DNA of 64,000 bases from Pseudomonadota bacterium (GCA_003576765.1 QEVP01000014.1:1-64000); one strand, 5' to 3'; shown: positions 21,426 through 31,615, numbered from the stretch's first letter. Numbers and translations: made by a program. Notes: generated from the sequence alone by a model not told the origin.

Positions 21426-21562
21426 GCGCCGCGGCACGAGCCGGTTGCGGCAGGCCCGCGGCATCTGGCATCGTCGTCAGGTGTTCTGCTCAAGTGTTCT
21501 GCTCAAGTCTCCCGCCCGCCGGTCAATTCCGCCGCAAGGACAATTCAAGAGGACGTTTCCGC

Positions 21563-22531
21563 ATGTCGATGCCGGCTTTGTTCAAGAACCGCCTGAGGAT
21601 CCCGGTGATCGGCTCGCCCATGTTCATCGTCTCGGTGCCGGATCTCGTGATCGCGCAATGCAAGGCGGGTATCGTCGGGGCGTTTCCGGCGCTCAATGCC
21701 CGCCCGCCGGCGCTGCTCGACGAGTGGCTCGCGCGCATCAAGGAGGAGCTGGCGGCGCATGACAAGGCACATCCCGAGCGGCCGTCGGCGCCGTTCGCCG
21801 TCAACCAGATCGTGCACCGCTCCAACAACCGGCTCGAACACGACCTTGCGCTGTGCGAGAAGCACAAGGTGCCGATGCTGATCACCTCGCTCGGCGCGCG
21901 CGAGGACCTGAACCAGGCCGCGCACGGCTGGGGCGCGCTGGTGTTCCACGACGTCATCAATCAGAAGTTCGCGCACAAGGCGGTGGAGAAGGGCGCCGAC
22001 GGGCTGATCCTCGTCGCCGCCGGCGCCGGCGGCCATGCCGGCACGCTGTCGCCGTTCGCGTTCGTGGCCGAGACGCGGGCCTGGTTCGACGGTCCCCTTG
22101 CGCTGTCGGGCGCCATCGGCACCGGCCGCGCCATCCGCGCCGCGCGCGTGCTCGGCGCCGACTTCGCCTATATCGGCTCGGCCTTCATCGCGACCGAGGA
22201 AGCCAACGCGGTCGATCGTTACAAGCAGATGGTGGCGGCCTCCGGCGCTGAGGATATCGTCTACTCGGACCTGTTCACCGGCGTGCACGGCAATTACCTC
22301 AAGCCCTCGATCGCCGCCGCCGGGATGGACCCCGACAACCTGCCGCAGTCCGATCCGAGCCAGATGAATTTCGGCACCGACGACAGCGGCGAGCGGCACA
22401 AGCCGAAGGCGTGGAAGGAAATCTGGGGCTCAGGGCAGGGCATCGGCAGCGTCAGCCGCGTCGTTCCGGCGGCCGAACTGATCGCCCGTCTTGCGGCGGA
22501 ATACGACGCCGCCGTCGACCCGCCATTGTGA
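21563..22531 (+). CDS. Nitronate monooxygenase (2-nitropropane dioxygenase family)
   Basis: FMN-dependent TIM-barrel enzyme that oxidises alkyl nitronates; many family members are flavoproteins of unknown natural substrate. The start segment RIPVIGSPMFIVSVPDLVIAQ, the flavin-binding AAGAGGHAGTLSPFAFV with its active-site His, and GAIGTGRAIRAARVLGADFAYIG are typical. ATG 21563 (322 aa) follows AGAGGA at 21548-21553; the upstream open frame runs through repeat DNA. The stop overlaps the GTG start of a thioesterase gene by four bases. Confidence 0.9.
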   Translation: MSMPALFKNRLRIPVIGSPMFIVSVPDLVIAQCKAGIVGAFPALNARPPALLDEWLARIKEELAAHDKAHPERPSAPFAVNQIVHRSNNRLEHDLALCEKHKVPMLITSLGAREDLNQAAHGWGALVFHDVINQKFAHKAVEKGADGLILVAAGAGGHAGTLSPFAFVAETRAWFDGPLALSGAIGTGRAIRAARVLGADFAYIGSAFIATEEANAVDRYKQMVAASGAEDIVYSDLFTGVHGNYLKPSIAAAGMDPDNLPQSDPSQMNFGTDDSGERHKPKAWKEIWGSGQGIGSVSRVVPAAELIARLAAEYDAAVDPPL

Positions 22532-23331
22532 CGGCCCCGGTGAGCGATCCCGTGGCCGCGCCGGCCGACTACGTGTTCCGCGTCGAAGGCGACACCGCCA
22601 TCACCACGCCGCATGCGGCGGGGCCATGGGACGCCACCATGCAGCACGGCGGCGCGCCGGCCGCGCTCGTCACCTGGGTGGCGGAGCGGATGCCGGCGCC
22701 GGTGCCGATGCGGGTGGCGCGGCTGACGCTGAGCCTGATGCGGCCGGTGCCGGTCGCCCCGCTCGCGATCGAGCGCGAGGTGCTGCGTCAGGGCCGCAAG
22801 ATTCAGCTCTGCGGCGTGCGGCTTTCGGCCGGCGGCAAGGAGGTGGTGCGGGCCGAGGTGCTCAAGATTCGCTCCGAGCGCCAATCCTTGCCGGACGACG
22901 TGGCGGATGTGGCCATCGACGTGCCGCTGCCGGAGGCGTGCGCCAAGCTCGACCCCAAGGTGATGCACCCGTTCACCGCCGGGCTCGAGGTGCGTGGCGC
23001 CCGCAGTCACCTGCTCCAGCCGCGCAGCGGCCCGGCCTGGTTCCGCGTCGAGCGCCCGCTGATCGCCGGCGAGTCCGTGTCGCAGGCGATGCGGGCGGCC
23101 GTGACGGCGGATTTCTGCAACACGTCCTCGCCGCTCGATTTTCGTGACTGGCGTTTCATGAACGCCGATCTCACCATCAGCATGGCCCGCGAGCCGGTCG
23201 GCGACTGGGTGCTGCTCAACGCCGAAACGTGGATCGGCACGGATGGCGCCGGTATTGCGGTGGGCCGGCTCGGCGACCGGCAGGGCTATTTCGGCCGGGC
23301 CGCGCAAACCCTCGTCGTCGAGCCGCGCTGA
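22528..23331 (+). CDS. Thioesterase-like protein (acyl-CoA thioesterase, TesB-like double hotdog)
   Basis: A 267-aa protein resembling the TesB-like acyl-CoA thioesterases. The N-terminal hotdog has WDATMQHGGAPAALVTWVAERM and the segment RPVPVAPLAIEREVLRQGRK; the second half has FMNADLTISMAREPVGDWVLLNAETW and DGAGIAVGRLGDRQGYFGRAAQTLVV. No ATG exists at the 5' end; GTG 22528 within GTGA gives MTAPVSDPVAAP and couples it to the nitronate monooxygenase. The substrate is not predictable; the pairing suggests acyl-CoA detoxification or degradation (inference). Confidence 0.82.
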   Translation: MTAPVSDPVAAPADYVFRVEGDTAITTPHAAGPWDATMQHGGAPAALVTWVAERMPAPVPMRVARLTLSLMRPVPVAPLAIEREVLRQGRKIQLCGVRLSAGGKEVVRAEVLKIRSERQSLPDDVADVAIDVPLPEACAKLDPKVMHPFTAGLEVRGARSHLLQPRSGPAWFRVERPLIAGESVSQAMRAAVTADFCNTSSPLDFRDWRFMNADLTISMAREPVGDWVLLNAETWIGTDGAGIAVGRLGDRQGYFGRAAQTLVVEPR

Positions 23332-23417
23332 AACGCCCTCATGCGGTCACAAAGACTTAACCAATAGGCCACACAACAAGGTGACTGTTTGGTGAATCCA
23401 TCCGAGGACGACCGGCC

Positions 23418-24212
23418 ATGAGCGACGACGCGCGCGACCCCTCTCCCGACAACGGTACCAATGATGAGGCCAAAGCGGCCGTGACGCCGCGCGAGCCGAC
23501 CGAGATCGTGGTGTATCGTGGCGGCGCCGATGCCGGTGCCGGCGGGGGCGCCGGCTGGCATGCCGCGCGGGACGGTTTTGGTCCGACGCCGGAGCCGCGG
23601 CGCGGCTGGGGCGGCCGGGTAGCCGCGCTGGTGGCGGTGGCGGCCCTGATCGGCGCGGTCGGCGGTTCGCTGGCCGCCACGACGTTCGGAAGTGCGCTAT
23701 CGTCGGAGACGACTAAGGTTCAGGTGACGGCTCAGGCCGCCTCCGCCGACGAGTTGAAGAGCGCGCGCGAGGCCATCGCCCGGCTCGAGAAGGAATTGGC
23801 GGGCGTGAAGGCCGACGCCGAGAAAACCGCGAAGGCGCGCACGGCCCAGTTCGGCAAGCTCGGCGAGCGCCTCGACAAGGCCGAGAAGGCGCAGGACGAG
23901 CAGGCGGCGAAACTCGCAAAACTCGTCGAGGCGCAGGATAAGGATCGCAAGACCGCAGCTGCCGCCGCCGACGTCACCGGCTCGGTGCCGAAACCGGCCG
24001 CCGCGCGCGAGCCCGACCGGCCGCAGGTGGTTGCCGGCTGGCGGCTCAACCGCATCGTGCCCGGCGGCGCGGAGGTCGAGTCCGGCGGTGTGCGCTATGC
24101 GGTCTACCCCGGCGATCCGCTGCCGGGCGTCGGCACCGTTGCCGGCCTCAAGCGCGGCGAGGACGGCCGCTGGGCGGTGGTCACGTCCAAGGGCCTGATC
24201 GTCGGGCGGTGA
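23418..24212 (+). CDS. Membrane-anchored coiled-coil protein, unknown function
   Basis: A 264-aa protein with a cytoplasmic Gly/Pro/Asp-rich N terminus of about 65 residues, one membrane helix (VAALVAVAALIGAVGGSLAA), a periplasmic Ala/Glu/Lys coiled coil (about 105-180) and a C-terminal beta-like domain (VVAGWRLNRIVPGGAEVES to VVTSKGLIVGR). The C-terminal domain resembles that of conserved rhizobial hypotheticals with a similar layout. No function can be assigned. It stands alone before a repeat-filled gap. Confidence 0.72.
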   Translation: MSDDARDPSPDNGTNDEAKAAVTPREPTEIVVYRGGADAGAGGGAGWHAARDGFGPTPEPRRGWGGRVAALVAVAALIGAVGGSLAATTFGSALSSETTKVQVTAQAASADELKSAREAIARLEKELAGVKADAEKTAKARTAQFGKLGERLDKAEKAQDEQAAKLAKLVEAQDKDRKTAAAAADVTGSVPKPAAAREPDRPQVVAGWRLNRIVPGGAEVESGGVRYAVYPGDPLPGVGTVAGLKRGEDGRWAVVTSKGLIVGR

Positions 24213-24228
24213 GGCCCATCAAGGATGA

Positions 24229-24380
24229 ACGGGGCATAATTGTGCCCCGTCATGGCCGGACTTGTTCCGGCCATCCACGTCTTGCCTGACGAATTGCCGT
24301 AAAGACGTGGATGCCCGCGACATAGGCGTTCGACGGAACGCCGTTCTTTGAACGGCTATGCGCGGGCATGACGGCGAAAG
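24229..24380. repeat. Family A intergenic repeat, full-length copy
   Basis: A short stem (ACGGGGCA / TGCCCCGT) leads into GTCATGGCCGGACTTGTTCC, then CCATCCACGTCTT and, after a spacer, AAGACGTGGATGCCCGCGAC. A closing part contains CGTTCGACGGAACGCCGTTC and ends GCGCGGGCATGAC. It matches the copy at 10-108 in layout. It lies between convergent genes and may act as a terminator in both directions. Confidence 0.78.
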
Positions 24381-24448
24381 TTGTCTCTTCAAATTAACTC
24401 GACCGGATCGTGCTAGCAGTCTCGGGTTTGTATATCACCGCGCGCCTC

Positions 24449-25708
24449 TCACAGCCATGGCGCGATGCGATCCAGCGCGATCAATTCCTCGGTTTCGACG
24501 CGCGGCCGCACCACCGCGTAGTCCGCGCCGTTGACCAGCACCTCCGGTACCAGCGGGCGGGTGTTGTAGGTGCCGGCCTGCACCGCGCCATAGGCGCCGG
24601 CGGTCATGATGGCCATGAGGTCGCCGGCGGCCGGCTCCGGCAGCGCGCGGTCGAGCGCGAGATAGTCGCCCGTCTCGCACACCGGCCCGACCACGTCGGC
24701 GGTGATGCGGCGCGCGCCAGTGTCGCGCACCGGCAGGATGTCATGATGCGCCTCGTACAGCGTCGGGCGGATCAGGTCGTTCATCGCCGCGTCGATCACC
24801 ACGAAGGTCTTTGCTTCGCCGCGCTTCACGTAGATCACGCGCGCGACCAGAATCCCGGCATTGCCGACGATCATCCGCCCCGGCTCGAACAACAGCGTGC
24901 AGTCGAGATCGCGCACCGCCTCTTTGACGATGGCCGCATAGGCTTGCGGCTCGGGCGGCGCGCCGCGGTCGGCGTGGTAGGGAATGCCGAGGCCGCCGCC
25001 GAAATCGATGTGGTCGATGGCATGGCCATCGGCGCGCAAGGTTCGCACGAACGAAGCGAGCCGCGCGAAGGCGTCGGCCATCGGCGCGAGATCGGTGATC
25101 TGGCTGCCGATGTGCATGTCCACGCCGGTCACGTCGATGCCGGGCAGCTTTGCCGCGCGGGCATAGACGGCGCGCGCCCGCGACAGCGGAATGCCGAACT
25201 TATTCTCGGCCTTGCCGGTGGCGATCTTGGCATGCGTCCTGGCATCGACATCGGGATTGACGCGCACGGAAATACGCGCGCGGCGCCCCGTCTCGGTCGC
25301 GAGCCGCGACAACAATTCAAGCTCCGGCTCGGACTCGATGTTGAGGCACAAAATGTCCTCGGCCAGCGCCAGCCGCAATTCGTCGGCGGTCTTGCCGACG
25401 CCGGAGAACACGATTCGTTCAGGCGGGATGCCGGCGGCCAGCGCGCGCTTCAGTTCGCCACCCGACACCACGTCGGCGCCGGCGCCGAGGCGCGCCAGCG
25501 TGCGCAGCACCGACTGGTTCGAATTGGCCTTCATGGCGTAGCAGACCAGCGCCTTCACATCGGCGAAGGCGTCGCTGAACACGCGGTAGTGCCGCGTCAG
25601 CGTTGCGGTCGAATAGCAGTAGAACGGCGTGCCGACGGCGCCCGCCAACTCCGGCAGGCTGACGTCCTCGGCGTGCAGCACGCCGTCGCGATAGGCGAAA
25701 TGGTGCAT
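24449..25708 (-). CDS. lysA: Diaminopimelate decarboxylase
   Basis: PLP enzyme of the last step of lysine synthesis. The PLP lysine lies in VCYAMKANSNQSVL; GADVVSGGELKRALAAG, the HIGSQITDL segment, GGGLGIPYHAD and the C-terminal catalytic GPVCETGDYLALDR are all present. The length of 419 aa is normal. It lies downstream of argH and a small lipoprotein gene, an arrangement common in relatives; the three genes run in one direction with short gaps. Confidence 0.97.
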   Translation of the reverse strand: MHHFAYRDGVLHAEDVSLPELAGAVGTPFYCYSTATLTRHYRVFSDAFADVKALVCYAMKANSNQSVLRTLARLGAGADVVSGGELKRALAAGIPPERIVFSGVGKTADELRLALAEDILCLNIESEPELELLSRLATETGRRARISVRVNPDVDARTHAKIATGKAENKFGIPLSRARAVYARAAKLPGIDVTGVDMHIGSQITDLAPMADAFARLASFVRTLRADGHAIDHIDFGGGLGIPYHADRGAPPEPQAYAAIVKEAVRDLDCTLLFEPGRMIVGNAGILVARVIYVKRGEAKTFVVIDAAMNDLIRPTLYEAHHDILPVRDTGARRITADVVGPVCETGDYLALDRALPEPAAGDLMAIMTAGAYGAVQAGTYNTRPLVPEVLVNGADYAVVRPRVETEELIALDRIAPWL

Positions 25709-25717
25709 GGCGTGGGC

Positions 25718-25978
25718 TCAGTCCAGGAGCGGATCGAGCACGAAGGCTTTCTTGCCGGCGCGCGCCGGGGGCAGCGCCGTTTCCTCGTCGGAGGAGCCGA
25801 AAAGAGCACGCCCCTGCACTTCGGCCGAGTTGGACCGCGGCTCGACGGTCTGCGCCTCGGGCTGGCCGGCGGCGGTTGGCGGCGGATCGAGCCCGGCCTT
25901 GCGGCCGCAGCCGGCGAGCGCGAGGCCCGCGGCAATCAGCGTCGCCATGGCGATGGCGCGGCGGGTGGGACGGAGCAT
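25718..25978 (-). CDS. lptM: LptM-like small lipoprotein
   Basis: An 86-aa lipoprotein precursor with the lipobox LAGC followed by GRKAGLDPP, the short Gly-Pro-rich mature start typical of LptM/YifL. In Escherichia coli LptM assists maturation of the LPS translocon LptD; that role here is inference. ATG 25978 places the signal sequence properly; a longer reading to 26068 overlaps the argH end and is unlikely. It sits between argH and lysA, the usual rhizobial context. Confidence 0.78.
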   Translation of the reverse strand: MLRPTRRAIAMATLIAAGLALAGCGRKAGLDPPPTAAGQPEAQTVEPRSNSAEVQGRALFGSSDEETALPPARAGKKAFVLDPLLD

Positions 25979-26064
25979 GGTGGTCACGACGGTTCCCCGG
26001 ATTGGCGCCACCCTATAGAAGCCGCTCGCGATTTGCGAGCCCTCTCGTCCCGTCCGGCAAAACT

Positions 26065-27462
26065 TCATTGACGCTGTTGCTCTTTTTCCAGCCGCTTGAG
26101 CCAGGCCCGCGCCTGCGTCCGCACGTTGCGCGGCGCCGTGCCCCCAAGGCTCGCCCGGCTCTTGACCGACGCCTCGACCGACAGCACGTCGAACACGCTG
26201 TCCGTGATGCGCGGTTCCACCGCCTGCATGGCGGCGAGCGGCAGCTTGTGCAGGGCGAGGCCGTCCGCGGCCGCGGCGGCGACGATGCGGCCGGTGACGT
26301 GGTGCGCCTCGCGGAACGGCATTTGCAGCGTCCGCACCAGCCAGTCGGCGAGATCGGTCGCGGTGGCGTAGCCATCGCCGGCGGCGGCCTTCATGCGCTT
26401 TTTGTCGGGGGTGAGGTCGGCCACCATGCCGGCCATCGCCCGCACCGCCAGCATCAGGGCGGCAAGCGCGGCCATCGCCCCTTCCTTGTCCTCCTGCATG
26501 TCCTTCTGGTAGGCGAGCGGCAGCCCCTTCATCACGATCAAGAGCGCGTTGAGCGCGCCGATGATGCGCCCGGTCTTGGCGCGCACCAGTTCGGCGGCAT
26601 CGGGGTTACGCTTCTGCGGCATGATCGAGGAGCCGGTGGTGAACTTGTCGGAGAGCCGCACCAGGCCGGTCAGCGGCGAGGTCCAGATCACGATCTCCTC
26701 GGCGAGCCGCGACAGGTGCACCGCGGCGATCGCCGCCGCCGACAGCGTTTCGAGTACGAAATCGCGGTCGGACACCGCGTCGAGCGAATTGGCCATCGGC
26801 CGCGCGAAGCCGAGCGCTTTCGCCGTGGCCTCGCGGTCGATCGGAAACGAGGTGCCGGCCAGCGCCGCCGCACCCAGCGGGCTCTCGTTGAGGCGCCCGC
26901 GCGCGTCGGCAAAGCGGCCGCGGTCGCGCGCCGCCATCTCGACATAGGCCATCAGGTGATGGCCGAAGGTGACGGGCTGCGCGGTCTGCAGATGGGTGAA
27001 GCCCGGCATCACGGTGTCGGCGTGCTCGAGCGCGCGGGTCGCCAGCGCCCGCTGGAAATCGGCGAACGCGGCGTCGAGCGCATCGATCTCGTCGCGCACG
27101 TAGAGGCGGAAGTCGGTTGCGACCTGATCGTTGCGCGAGCGCGCGGTATGCAGCCGCCCCGCGGCCTTGCCGATCAGTTCGGCCAGGCGGCTTTCCACGT
27201 TCATGTGGATGTCTTCGAGCGCGCGCTTGAAGGTGAATTTTCCGTCCACGATCTCTGACAAAATCGTGTCTAGACCCTGCGCAATGTTTTTTGCATCGTC
27301 CGGCGCGATGATGCCCTGAGCGGCCAGCATGGCGGCGTGAGCCTTCGAGGCGGCGATGTCCTGTGCGAACAGGTGGCGATCGACGTCGATCGAGACGTTG
27401 ATGTCCTCCATGATCGCGGCGGGGCTATCCGAGAATCGCCCGCCCCACATTGTGTTGCTCAT
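26065..27462 (-). CDS. argH: Argininosuccinate lyase
   Basis: Fumarase/aspartase-superfamily enzyme that releases arginine and fumarate from argininosuccinate. The opening [37 protein letters not shown], the TPGFTHLQ-like [18 protein letters not shown] and the signature [18 protein letters not shown] are present, and 465 aa is the family length. It is divergent from tlpA, with 78 bases between the start codons, a bidirectional promoter region. Confidence 0.97.
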   Translation of the reverse strand: MSNTMWGGRFSDSPAAIMEDINVSIDVDRHLFAQDIAASKAHAAMLAAQGIIAPDDAKNIAQGLDTILSEIVDGKFTFKRALEDIHMNVESRLAELIGKAAGRLHTARSRNDQVATDFRLYVRDEIDALDAAFADFQRALATRALEHADTVMPGFTHLQTAQPVTFGHHLMAYVEMAARDRGRFADARGRLNESPLGAAALAGTSFPIDREATAKALGFARPMANSLDAVSDRDFVLETLSAAAIAAVHLSRLAEEIVIWTSPLTGLVRLSDKFTTGSSIMPQKRNPDAAELVRAKTGRIIGALNALLIVMKGLPLAYQKDMQEDKEGAMAALAALMLAVRAMAGMVADLTPDKKRMKAAAGDGYATATDLADWLVRTLQMPFREAHHVTGRIVAAAAADGLALHKLPLAAMQAVEPRITDSVFDVLSVEASVKSRASLGGTAPRNVRTQARAWLKRLEKEQQRQ

Positions 27463-27540
27463 GTCCGCCCGCCTGAACCCTCGTGCCCGATGCCGGCCCG
27501 CGCCGCTCCCGGGATTTCGTCTGGAGCCACGTCCGAGATC

Positions 27541-28209
27541 ATGACCGACCCGACCCCCGCCCCGAAGCGCCCCGTGCGCCCGCGCCGGCTGGCGCTCGTC
27601 GCTGTTGCCGTGCTGGCGGGGGCGATCCTCGGCTACGCCGGGGTATACGGGATCGGCGGGCTGATGCGCAATGCGGGCGGCGACCCGGCATGCCGGCCGG
27701 CGGTGGCGCTGGCCAGCCGGATCGCGCCGCTGGCCAAGGGCGAGGTCGCCGCCGTCACCATGGCGACAAAACCACTGCGGCTGCCGGACCTCGCCTTCGC
27801 CGACGCCGCAGGCGAGCCCAAAAAGCTTTCCGACTGGCGCGGCCGCACCGTGCTCGTCAACCTGTGGGCGACCTGGTGCGTGCCCTGCCGCAAGGAGATG
27901 CCGGCGCTCGACGGCTTGCAGGCAAAGCTCGGCTCGCAGGATTTCGAGGTGGTGGCGGTCAACATCGACACCCGCGATCTCGACAAGCCGTCGGCGTTCT
28001 ACAGGGAGGCGGGCCTGAACCGCCTCGCTTTCTTCAGCGACAGCAAGGCCAAGGTGTTCCAGGATCTCAAGGCAATCGGCCGGGCGCTCGGCATGCCGAC
28101 CACGGTGCTGGTGGACGGCGACGGCTGCGAGATCGCCAGCCTCGCCGGCCCTGCGGAATGGGCGAGCGAGGATGCGGTGCGCCTGATTTCGGCCGCGCTT
28201 GCCAAATAG
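27541..28209 (+). CDS. tlpA: Thiol:disulfide interchange protein TlpA
   Basis: Membrane-anchored periplasmic thioredoxin that reduces factors for cytochrome oxidase copper centre assembly. An N-terminal anchor (about 17-40) precedes a thioredoxin fold with the active site WCVPC (112-116), the cis-Pro region [11 protein letters not shown] and the ending [15 protein letters not shown]. It closely follows the Bradyrhizobium TlpA pattern, including the extra cysteines (Cys51 and the one in DGDGC). ATG 27541 gives 222 aa. Confidence 0.93.
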   Translation: MTDPTPAPKRPVRPRRLALVAVAVLAGAILGYAGVYGIGGLMRNAGGDPACRPAVALASRIAPLAKGEVAAVTMATKPLRLPDLAFADAAGEPKKLSDWRGRTVLVNLWATWCVPCRKEMPALDGLQAKLGSQDFEVVAVNIDTRDLDKPSAFYREAGLNRLAFFSDSKAKVFQDLKAIGRALGMPTTVLVDGDGCEIASLAGPAEWASEDAVRLISAALAK

Positions 28210-28346
28210 CCGGCAGGCGCGCGGGATGACGCCGGCTGTGTAGGATCAGGCGGTGACGTCGAGGGCGCCGCCGATGCCGGGCCTCGTCGCTCGTAGCGTG
28301 GGTGGATTAAAAAATCGCATCGCGGGATCGCCCGTGCCCGCGCCGT

Positions 28347-29549
28347 TCAGTCCGGACATGCCTGCTTGTTCTGCGGCAAAAAGGCTTCGGCCGCGGCAAT
28401 GGCCTTGACCGGCGCGTAGAGATCCCACGCGGCCTTGCTCTCGGAGGGCTTCTTCACGCGGTACAGCATCAGGTCGTAGAGCACGCGGCCGTCGCCGCGG
28501 ACGGTTGCCGGCTTGCCGAAGTAATCGACCGGCATCTTGCGCATCTCGCGGTTGACCGCCACCGCCTCGTCGGTGCCGGCGGCCTCGACCGCGCGCAAAT
28601 AGTGCAGCACCGCGGTATAGATCTCGGCCTGGTTCTTCGAAGGCATGGCGTTGCGCTTGTCGAAGAAGCGTTTTGCGAAGGCGCGCGCCTTGTCGTTCTG
28701 GTCCCAGTAGAAGCCGCTGGTGACGGCGATGTTCTGCGCCGATTCCAGGCCGAGCGCGTGGATGTCGTTGATGTAGACGAGGAAGGCGATCAGCGACTGC
28801 TTGCCGTCCAGCCCGATGCGGAATTCGTGCGCCTGCTTGATGGCGCTGACGAGGTCGTTGCCGACGCTGGCCAGCCCGATCCGCTCGGCGTCGGACGCCT
28901 GCGCCTTCAGCAGGAGGGAGGCGAAATCGACATTGCCGACCGGGTGTTTCGAGAAGCCCACCACCTTGCCGCCGCCGGCCTCGATCACCTCGGTGGCGTC
29001 GCGCTGCAAGGCGGCGCCGAAGGCGATATCGACCGTGATGAAGTACCAGCTCTTGCCGCCCTCGGCCATGATCGCCCTGGCGGTGCCGGCGGCGAGCGCG
29101 TGGCTGTCGTCGGCCCAATGGGTCGAGGTCGGCGAGCAGGTTTTCGAGGTGAAGTCGGCGGTGGCCGAGGCCGTGATCATCACGGTCTTGCTCATCTGCT
29201 TGGCGAGCTGTTGCACGGCGAAGGCGATCGGCGTCACCGGCAGATCGACGATCGCCGACACGCCCTCGTTCTCGTACCAGCGCCGCGCGATGGCGGCGGC
29301 GACGTCCGGCTTGTTCTGGGTGTCGGCGTGGACGATCTCGATCTTGTGGCCCTTGACCGTGCCGCCGAAGTCGGCGACCGCCATTTCCGCGGCGAGGATC
29401 GAGCCGGGGCCGGCCGAGTCGGCATAAGGCCCGGTCTCGTCGGTCAGCACGCCGATTTTCAGCGTGGGCGCGGAAAACTGCGCCAATGCGGGGCCGGGCA
29501 GCAACAGGCAGGCCAGCGCCAGCACGCCAACGAAACCGCGATACGTCAT
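28347..29549 (-). CDS. Branched-chain amino acid-type ABC substrate-binding protein, orphan
   Basis: Periplasmic binding protein of the Leu/Ile/Val (Peripla_BP_6) family. The signal peptide FVGVLALACLLLPGPALAQ precedes LKIGVLTDETGPYADSAGPGS and the typical KGHKIEIVHADTQNKPDVAAAIARRW. The length is 400 aa. No permease or ATPase genes adjoin it, so the transported ligand is unknown; in this order such orphan proteins are numerous and often associated with aromatic or organic acid uptake. Confidence 0.88.
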   Translation of the reverse strand: MTYRGFVGVLALACLLLPGPALAQFSAPTLKIGVLTDETGPYADSAGPGSILAAEMAVADFGGTVKGHKIEIVHADTQNKPDVAAAIARRWYENEGVSAIVDLPVTPIAFAVQQLAKQMSKTVMITASATADFTSKTCSPTSTHWADDSHALAAGTARAIMAEGGKSWYFITVDIAFGAALQRDATEVIEAGGGKVVGFSKHPVGNVDFASLLLKAQASDAERIGLASVGNDLVSAIKQAHEFRIGLDGKQSLIAFLVYINDIHALGLESAQNIAVTSGFYWDQNDKARAFAKRFFDKRNAMPSKNQAEIYTAVLHYLRAVEAAGTDEAVAVNREMRKMPVDYFGKPATVRGDGRVLYDLMLYRVKKPSESKAAWDLYAPVKAIAAAEAFLPQNKQACPD

Positions 29550-29641
29550 GACAATTCCTCCCGCACGACCGTTTTGAGAAACTTACGGCCTTCCGGGCGA
29601 GGATGTCGAGGGTATCATGATGCCTGAATGGCGGTGCCCGC

Positions 29642-30523
29642 TCAGCGCGTCGGCACCGGCTTGTCGCCGCGGTAGTCGTAGAAGCCGCGGCTCGTCTTGC
29701 GGCCGAGCCAGCCGGCCTCGACGTACTTCACCAGGAGCGGGCAGGGGCGGTACTTGGAATCGGCGAGCCCCTCGTGCAGCACCTGCATGATCGACAGGCA
29801 GGTGTCGAGGCCGATGAAATCGGCCAGCTCCAGCGGTCCCATCGGGTGGTGCGCGCCGAGCCGCATCGCCGCGTCGATCGCCTCGACGTTGCCGACGCCC
29901 TCGTAGAGCGTGTAGATCGCCTCGTTGATCATCGGCAACAGGATACGGTTGACGATGAAGGCCGGGAAGTCCTCGGCCACGGCGATCTGCTTGCCGAGCG
30001 AGGTGACGAACGCCTTGGCGGTCTCGAAGGTGGCGTCGTCGGTGGCGATGCCGCGGATCAGCTCGACCAGCTCCATGACCGGCACCGGGTTCATGAAGTG
30101 GATGCCGATGAAGCGTTCCGGGCGGTCGGTCGAGGAGGCAAGGCGGGTGATCGAGATCGACGAGGTGTTGGAGCCGATCAGCGCCTCGGGCTTCAGCACG
30201 GTGCACAGTTCGTGGAAGATCTCGCGCTTGACCTCTTCCTTCTCGACCGCGCTCTCCAGCACGATGTCGCAGTCGGACAGGCCGCTCATCGCGTCGGCCG
30301 CGGTGATGCGTCCGAGCGCGGTCTTGCGGGCGTCCTCGGTGATGACGTTGCGCGCCACCTGGCGGGCGAGGTTGCCGTTGATGGTGGCCATCGCCTCCTT
30401 GAGGCGCTCGGTGGAGACGTCGTGGAGGATGACGCTGTAGCCGGCGAGTGCGGCGACATGCGCCACGCCGTTGCCCATCTGGCCCGCGCCGATCACTCCG
30501 ACTTTCTGAATGCTGTCCGCCAT
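29642..30523 (-). CDS. hbd: 3-hydroxybutyryl-CoA dehydrogenase
   Basis: NAD(P)-dependent 3-hydroxyacyl-CoA dehydrogenase of short-chain fatty acid or polyhydroxybutyrate metabolism. The Rossmann motif VGVIGAGQMGNGVAH, the CoA/catalytic region SNTSSISITRLAS, and the catalytic His in GIHFMNPVPVMELVELIRG are seen; the C-terminal domain ends RKTSRGFYDYRGDKP. Start 30523 gives 293 aa; ATG 30532 is equally open. It follows etfB-etfA on the same strand, the usual grouping in this order. Confidence 0.93.
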   Translation of the reverse strand: MADSIQKVGVIGAGQMGNGVAHVAALAGYSVILHDVSTERLKEAMATINGNLARQVARNVITEDARKTALGRITAADAMSGLSDCDIVLESAVEKEEVKREIFHELCTVLKPEALIGSNTSSISITRLASSTDRPERFIGIHFMNPVPVMELVELIRGIATDDATFETAKAFVTSLGKQIAVAEDFPAFIVNRILLPMINEAIYTLYEGVGNVEAIDAAMRLGAHHPMGPLELADFIGLDTCLSIMQVLHEGLADSKYRPCPLLVKYVEAGWLGRKTSRGFYDYRGDKPVPTR

Positions 30524-30630
30524 CTCGACCATCTCACGCGGCGTGCGTCACGCGCTGCTGCTGCCCCAAAGCCCCTGCAGCCGCCCTCTCTTATCGCAGT
30601 TTCGCGTTTTTGAGAAATCGTGCAGGGCGC

Positions 30631-30658
30631 AACCGGCCGGCGCAGGGGCCGGCCGGTT
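30631..30658. terminator. GC-rich stem-loop downstream of etfA
   Basis: A perfect ten-base-pair stem AACCGGCCGG / CCGGCCGGTT with an eight-base loop lies 10 bases past the etfA stop. It lacks a T run on the etfA side, so termination strength is uncertain. Confidence 0.4.
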
Positions 30659-30667
30659 CGCGGCATG

Positions 30668-31615
30668 TCATTTGCCGATCTTGCCGAGTTCTTCGGTGAG
30701 TTCGGGGACAGCCTGGTAGAGGTCGGCGACGAGGCCGTAATCGGCGACCTGGAAGATCGGGGCGTCCTCGTCCTTGTTGATGGCGACGATCACCTTCGAA
30801 TCCTTCATGCCGGCGAGGTGCTGGATCGCCCCGGAGATGCCGACGGCGATGTAAAGCTCCGGCGCCACCACCTTGCCGGTCTGCCCGACCTGCCAGTCGT
30901 TCGGCGCATAGCCGGCATCGACCGCCGCGCGCGAGGCGCCGACGCCCGCGCCCAGCTTGTCGGCCAGCGGCTCGATGTATTTGGCGAAGTTCTCGCGGCT
31001 CTGCATGGCGCGGCCGCCGGAGACGATGATCTTGGCCGAGGTCAGTTCGGGGCGGTCGCTTTTGGCGACCTCCTCGCCGACGAAGCTCGACACGCCGGGA
31101 TCGGCGGCCGCCGCCACGCTCTCGACCGCCGCGCTGCCGCCCTCGCCGGTCGCCTGGAAGGTCGAGGTGCGCACGGTGATGACCTTCTTGGCATCCCTCG
31201 CCTTGACGGTCTGGATCGCATTGCCGGCATAGATCGGCCGCTCGAAAGTGTCGGGCGCCACCACCTTGATGATCTCCGACACCTGCATCACGTCGAGAAG
31301 CGCCGCCACCCGCGGCATGGTGTTCTTGAACCGCGTGGTGGCCGGCGCAACGATGGCGTCGTAGGAGCCGGCCAGCGACACGATCAGCGCCGCCAGCGGC
31401 TCGGCGAGGTCGTGGGCGTAGGCGGCGTCATCCGCCAGCAGCACCTTTGCAACGCCGTTGAGCTTTGCAGCGGCGTCGGCCGCGCCCCTGGCGTCCTTGC
31501 CCGCGACCAGCACATGCACCTCGCCGCCGAGTTGGCTTGCGGCGGTGAGCGCCTTGGGCGTCGCGTCCTTGAGCGAGGCGTTGTCGTGTTCGGCAATCAA
31601 CAGCGTCGTCATCAC
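30668..31615 (-). CDS. etfA: Electron transfer flavoprotein, alpha subunit
   Basis: FAD-carrying subunit of ETF that takes electrons from acyl-CoA dehydrogenases and passes them to ETF:quinone oxidoreductase. The C-terminal FAD domain has [33 protein letters not shown] and [21 protein letters not shown]. The length is 315 aa. Its ATG overlaps the stop of etfB by four bases (ATGA), so the two subunits are translationally coupled for stoichiometric synthesis. Confidence 0.97.
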   Translation of the reverse strand: MMTTLLIAEHDNASLKDATPKALTAASQLGGEVHVLVAGKDARGAADAAAKLNGVAKVLLADDAAYAHDLAEPLAALIVSLAGSYDAIVAPATTRFKNTMPRVAALLDVMQVSEIIKVVAPDTFERPIYAGNAIQTVKARDAKKVITVRTSTFQATGEGGSAAVESVAAAADPGVSSFVGEEVAKSDRPELTSAKIIVSGGRAMQSRENFAKYIEPLADKLGAGVGASRAAVDAGYAPNDWQVGQTGKVVAPELYIAVGISGAIQHLAGMKDSKVIVAINKDEDAPIFQVADYGLVADLYQAVPELTEELGKIGK

